From Pseudomonas sp. C1C7 (GTDB lineage: Bacteria > Pseudomonadota > Gammaproteobacteria > Pseudomonadales > Pseudomonadaceae), in assembly GCF_013359595.1 (NCBI RefSeq), contig NZ_JABFMP010000055.1:1-32548 (forward strand): a stretch of DNA of 32,548 nt. The letters are read 5' to 3'. Each line of letters starts with the position of its first letter. The first letter of the stretch is position 1. The notes below the pieces were generated by a model. It was not told where the DNA came from. It did no database searches and saw only the letters and a list, made by a program, of their open reading frames with translations. This document shows positions 30,253 to 32,548 of the stretch, one piece after another. The position numbers were made by a program, and so were the translations under genes.

Positions 30253-30894
30253 ATGCCCGAGTTGAACCTGATCCAGCACCACCCCGCCGAGGGTCCCAGC
30301 GCCATTGCCCTGTGGGCGGCTTCCCGCGGGCTGACGCTGAATGTTTTCCGCGCCGACCTGGGTGAGTTGCCCGGGGCCAGTGCAGCACCGGCGATTGTCT
30401 TGGGCGGGCCCTATGAGTCCAATGGCGGGCCGGCATGGCTGCAAGCCGAGCGTCAGTGGCTGGCGAGCAGCCTGGAACAAGGCGCGGCGGTGTTCGCCAT
30501 CTGCCTGGGCGCGCAGTTGCTGGCGCTGAGCCTGGGCGGCAATGTGCGGCGCATGGCGCGGACCGAAACCGGCTGGACCGAGGTGAGGTTCAGCGATGGT
30601 CAGGCGCTGAACGTGCTGGAGTGGCACGAGGACGCCATCGATCTGCCGCCGGGCGCGCAATTGCTGGCCAGCAGCAAGCAGTGTGAACAGCAGATGTATC
30701 GCGTGGGACCGACGCGGGTGGGGTTGCAGTTTCATCCGGAGTGGAATGCGCAGTCGGTGGCCGTGTTGAACGAGCATTTTGCCGAGGAGTCGCCGCTGCC
30801 TCGCGGGGAGCAGGATGGTGCGGCGCATGCTGCGGTTTTTGAGTGGTTGCAGGGGGCGCTGGATGGGTGGTGGGCGGCCTCAGCGGTTCGCTGA
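30253..30894 (+). CDS. Class I glutamine amidotransferase
   Basis: A 213-residue protein with the catalytic triad C84 (AICLGAQLLA), H161 and E163 (LQFHPEWN). The opening block VLGGPYES contains the oxyanion glycines. It resembles the GuaA-type stand-alone amidotransferases, often linked to gamma-glutamyl hydrolysis, but no partner synthetase is adjacent. The start at 30253 gives MPELNLIQHHP. The end is Trp- and Gly-rich (GALDGWW). A hairpin follows the stop. Confidence 0.87.
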   Translation: MPELNLIQHHPAEGPSAIALWAASRGLTLNVFRADLGELPGASAAPAIVLGGPYESNGGPAWLQAERQWLASSLEQGAAVFAICLGAQLLALSLGGNVRRMARTETGWTEVRFSDGQALNVLEWHEDAIDLPPGAQLLASSKQCEQQMYRVGPTRVGLQFHPEWNAQSVAVLNEHFAEESPLPRGEQDGAAHAAVFEWLQGALDGWWAASAVR

Positions 30895-30912
30895 TCCCAC
30901 GATGAAGTCCTT

Positions 30913-30942
30913 TGTGGTGAGGGGTTTTATCCCCTCACCACA
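30913..30942. repeat. Hairpin repeat, diverged
   Basis: TGTGGTGAGGGG, loop TTTTAT, then CCCCTCACCACA. A diverged member of the TGTGGCGAGGGGGC family, between the convergent amidotransferase and rhodanese genes. Confidence 0.8.
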
Positions 30943-30964
30943 GTTGAACAGTGTTGACCGAAAT

Positions 30965-31393
30965 TCAGCATTCGCAACCAATGGCGGCTTTTGCTGGCAG
31001 CGCGACACTCAGCTCGAACCCCTCATCCAGCCACCCCGTCACGCCGCCGATCATCTCCTTGACCGGATACCCAAGCGCCGCCAGCCGCACCGCGGCCTTG
31101 TTCGCGCCATTACAGTGCGGACCTGCGCAATAGACCACGAATAGGCTGTTCTTCGGGTAATCCGCCAGGGCTTCGGCGATGAGCATTCGCCGTGGAATGT
31201 TGATCGCGCCGGGCACATGCCCGCGATCGAACGCCAAAGGCCCGCGCACGTCGATCAGGACAAAATCCACTTCACCCGCCTGCTGGCTGCCATGGACGTC
31301 AGAACAATCGGTTTCGAAAGTCAGGCGGTTGCTGAAATGCATCAGGGCGATGGCGGATGGAGCGGCAGGGATTTCGCGAACCAGGCTGGTCAT
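30965..31393 (-). CDS. Rhodanese-like domain protein
   Basis: A 142-residue protein with one rhodanese domain. FVLIDVRGPLAFDRGHVPGA (44-63) and the active cysteine C89 in VVYCAGPHCNGANKAAVRL are typical. Such proteins carry sulfane sulfur on the cysteine. It ends in a Cys pair (GCEC). The start at 31393 leaves only about 100 bp to the divergent GlxA-family regulator, suggesting shared control. Confidence 0.9.
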   Translation of the reverse strand: MTSLVREIPAAPSAIALMHFSNRLTFETDCSDVHGSQQAGEVDFVLIDVRGPLAFDRGHVPGAINIPRRMLIAEALADYPKNSLFVVYCAGPHCNGANKAAVRLAALGYPVKEMIGGVTGWLDEGFELSVALPAKAAIGCEC

Positions 31394-31494
31394 GGGTGTT
31401 TCTCCTGAAGGTCGTTGGGTGTGAACAGACTTTATCCGTGCGCCACTTGCCGCTACAGTGGCGGACAAGACACTCACCGGGAACTTTCCGCCAA

Positions 31495-32469
31495 ATGCAC
31501 TCTGCCCCTGGATTGGTCGCGATTCTGGCCTACGACGGCCTCTGCACCTTCGAGTTCGGCATCGCCGTCGAGATCTTCGGCCTGGCGCGGCCGGAGTTCG
31601 AGTTTCCCTGGTACGAACACCAGATCGTCGCCGTCGACCAGGGTCCGATGCGCGCCATGGGCGGCATCCAGGTGTTGGCCGATGGCGGCCTGGAACTGCT
31701 CGAACAAGCCCGGACCATCATCATCCCCGGCTGGCGCGACCGTAACGCAGCGGTACCCGAGGCGCTGATCAAAGCCCTGCGTCAGGCCCATGCCCAGGGT
31801 GCGCGATTGCTGTCGATCTGCTCGGGGGTATTCGTGCTGGCGGCCACCGGCCTGCTCGACGGGCACGGCGCCACCACGCACTGGCGCTACACCACGGAAC
31901 TGGCGGAACGTTTCCCCAACATCCAGGTGGACCCGGATGTGTTGTATGTCGATTCGGGCCAATTGATCACCTCGGCCGGCAGCGCTGCCGGCATCGACGC
32001 CTGCCTGCACCTGGTGGCGCGGGATTTCGGTACCCAGGTGGCCAACGCCGTGGCGCGGCGCCTGGTGATGTCGCCGCAGCGCACCGGTGGCCAGGCGCAG
32101 TTCATTCCCAAGCCGGTCAGTCCTACACCGCGCAGCGATCTTTCCCGCGTGATGCAGTGGGCACGGGAGCGTTTGCATGAACCGCTGGAGGTGCGTGATC
32201 TGGCCAGTGAAGCGGCGATGAGCGAGCGCACGTTTCTGCGCAGGTTCACCGAGGCCAGCGGCCAGTCACCCAAGAGCTGGTTGCAGCATGAACGCCTGGG
32301 GCGGGCCCGGGAGTTGCTGGAAAGTACCGACCAGAACACCGAGCAGATTGCCGAGCGTTGTGGTTATCGGTCGGTGGAGAGTTTTCGGGTGGCGTTTCGC
32401 AGTGTGGTCGGGGTGCCACCCTCGGTGTATCGGGAGCGGTTTGGGCGCGGGGTCAAGGCCATTTCCTGA
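31495..32469 (+). CDS. GlxA-family AraC-type transcriptional regulator (FtrA-like)
   Basis: A 324-residue regulator. The N-terminal ~185 residues are a DJ-1/PfpI-type domain with the nucleophile-elbow region LLSICSGVFVLAATGLLDG and ATTHW. The C-terminal AraC domain has LEVRDLASEAAMSERTFLRRFTEASG and TEQIAERCGYRSVESFRVAFR. GlxA regulators of this type (FtrA) are often next to a rhodanese gene, as here. The start at 31495 gives MHSAPGLVAILAYDG; its ribosome site is weak. Confidence 0.92.
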   Translation: MHSAPGLVAILAYDGLCTFEFGIAVEIFGLARPEFEFPWYEHQIVAVDQGPMRAMGGIQVLADGGLELLEQARTIIIPGWRDRNAAVPEALIKALRQAHAQGARLLSICSGVFVLAATGLLDGHGATTHWRYTTELAERFPNIQVDPDVLYVDSGQLITSAGSAAGIDACLHLVARDFGTQVANAVARRLVMSPQRTGGQAQFIPKPVSPTPRSDLSRVMQWARERLHEPLEVRDLASEAAMSERTFLRRFTEASGQSPKSWLQHERLGRARELLESTDQNTEQIAERCGYRSVESFRVAFRSVVGVPPSVYRERFGRGVKAIS

Positions 32470-32485
32470 GGTGTTTTTGAGGGCC

Positions 32486-32517
32486 CCTTCGCGGGCAAGC
32501 CTCGCTCCTACAGGGGG
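32486..32517. repeat. Half REP unit at the window edge
   Basis: CCTTCGCGGGCAAGCCTCGC followed by TCCTACAGGGGG is one arm of a common Pseudomonas repeat; the other arm, if any, lies outside the window. Confidence 0.6.
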
Positions 32518-32548
32518 TACGCTGAACCAGTTGGTGCGGGGCGGGGCC

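Noticed and set aside
1..32548. CRISPR array, tRNA, prophage or integrative element
   Set aside because: No regularly spaced direct repeats, no tRNA-like cloverleaf, and no integrase, transposase or phage structural genes were seen. The repeated palindromes are REP-type hairpins scattered between genes.

Overview
This is a chromosomal segment of a Pseudomonas, most likely from the fluorescens lineage. The evidence is the high G+C coding style, the many REP/REPIN-type palindromes (the GTAGGAGCTGCCGCAGGC...GATC family and the TGTGGCGAGGGGGC and TGTGGGAGCG hairpins), and the gene families present. I see no tRNA, rRNA, CRISPR array, integrase, transposase or phage module. Genes are compact and mostly in two- or three-gene operons with convergent pairs separated by hairpins.

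Layout. 1-3.4 kb: a DUF533/TerB-like membrane protein, a phosphatidylcholine synthase (pcs) with a DUF488 gene just behind it, and a methyltransferase + DUF4242 pair divergent from an AraC-type regulator (3.6-4.6 kb) with a 21-bp direct-repeat operator between them. 4.7-6.6 kb: a CcdA-thioredoxin fusion (DipZ-like) and two tiny exported proteins. 6.9-8.9 kb: an OmpR/EnvZ-type two-component system. 9.1-11.2 kb: an overlapping three-gene phospholipid operon (CDP-alcohol phosphatidyltransferase, acyltransferase, CDP-diacylglycerol synthase). 11.3-14.4 kb: a MNIO (DUF692)/DUF2063 pair lacking a visible precursor peptide, and a zinc-ribbon formamidase. 14.8-16.9 kb: a methyltransferase and a sirtuin. 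16.9-20.6 kb: a LysR regulator divergent from a ketone-body operon (3-oxoacid CoA-transferase A and B, acetyl-CoA acetyltransferase). 20.7-23.1 kb: MntH and an unrecognised membrane protein. 23.2-24.2 kb: a GST and an ABM-domain protein. 24.1-27.1 kb: two different toxin-antitoxin modules in a tandem duplication. 27.1-32.5 kb: an exported esterase, an AstE-like deacylase with an amino-acid binding protein, a class I amidotransferase, and a rhodanese divergent from a GlxA/FtrA-type regulator.

Two pieces of structure are not explained by the gene list. (1) The regions upstream of the two-component system, the MNIO operon and the formamidase share tandem half-sites (TGTATC-N4-CTGTGT, and GATACA-like pairs 10 bp apart), as expected for an OmpR-type regulator; this suggests one regulon spanning 6.6-14.6 kb. 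(2) From 24097 to 27080 the same flanks (3' end of the ABM gene plus its terminator on the left, leader and start of an exported-protein gene on the right) occur twice, once around a ParD/ParE-like pair and once around an Xre-RES pair. This has the form of a tandem duplication whose two copies carry different toxin-antitoxin cargo.
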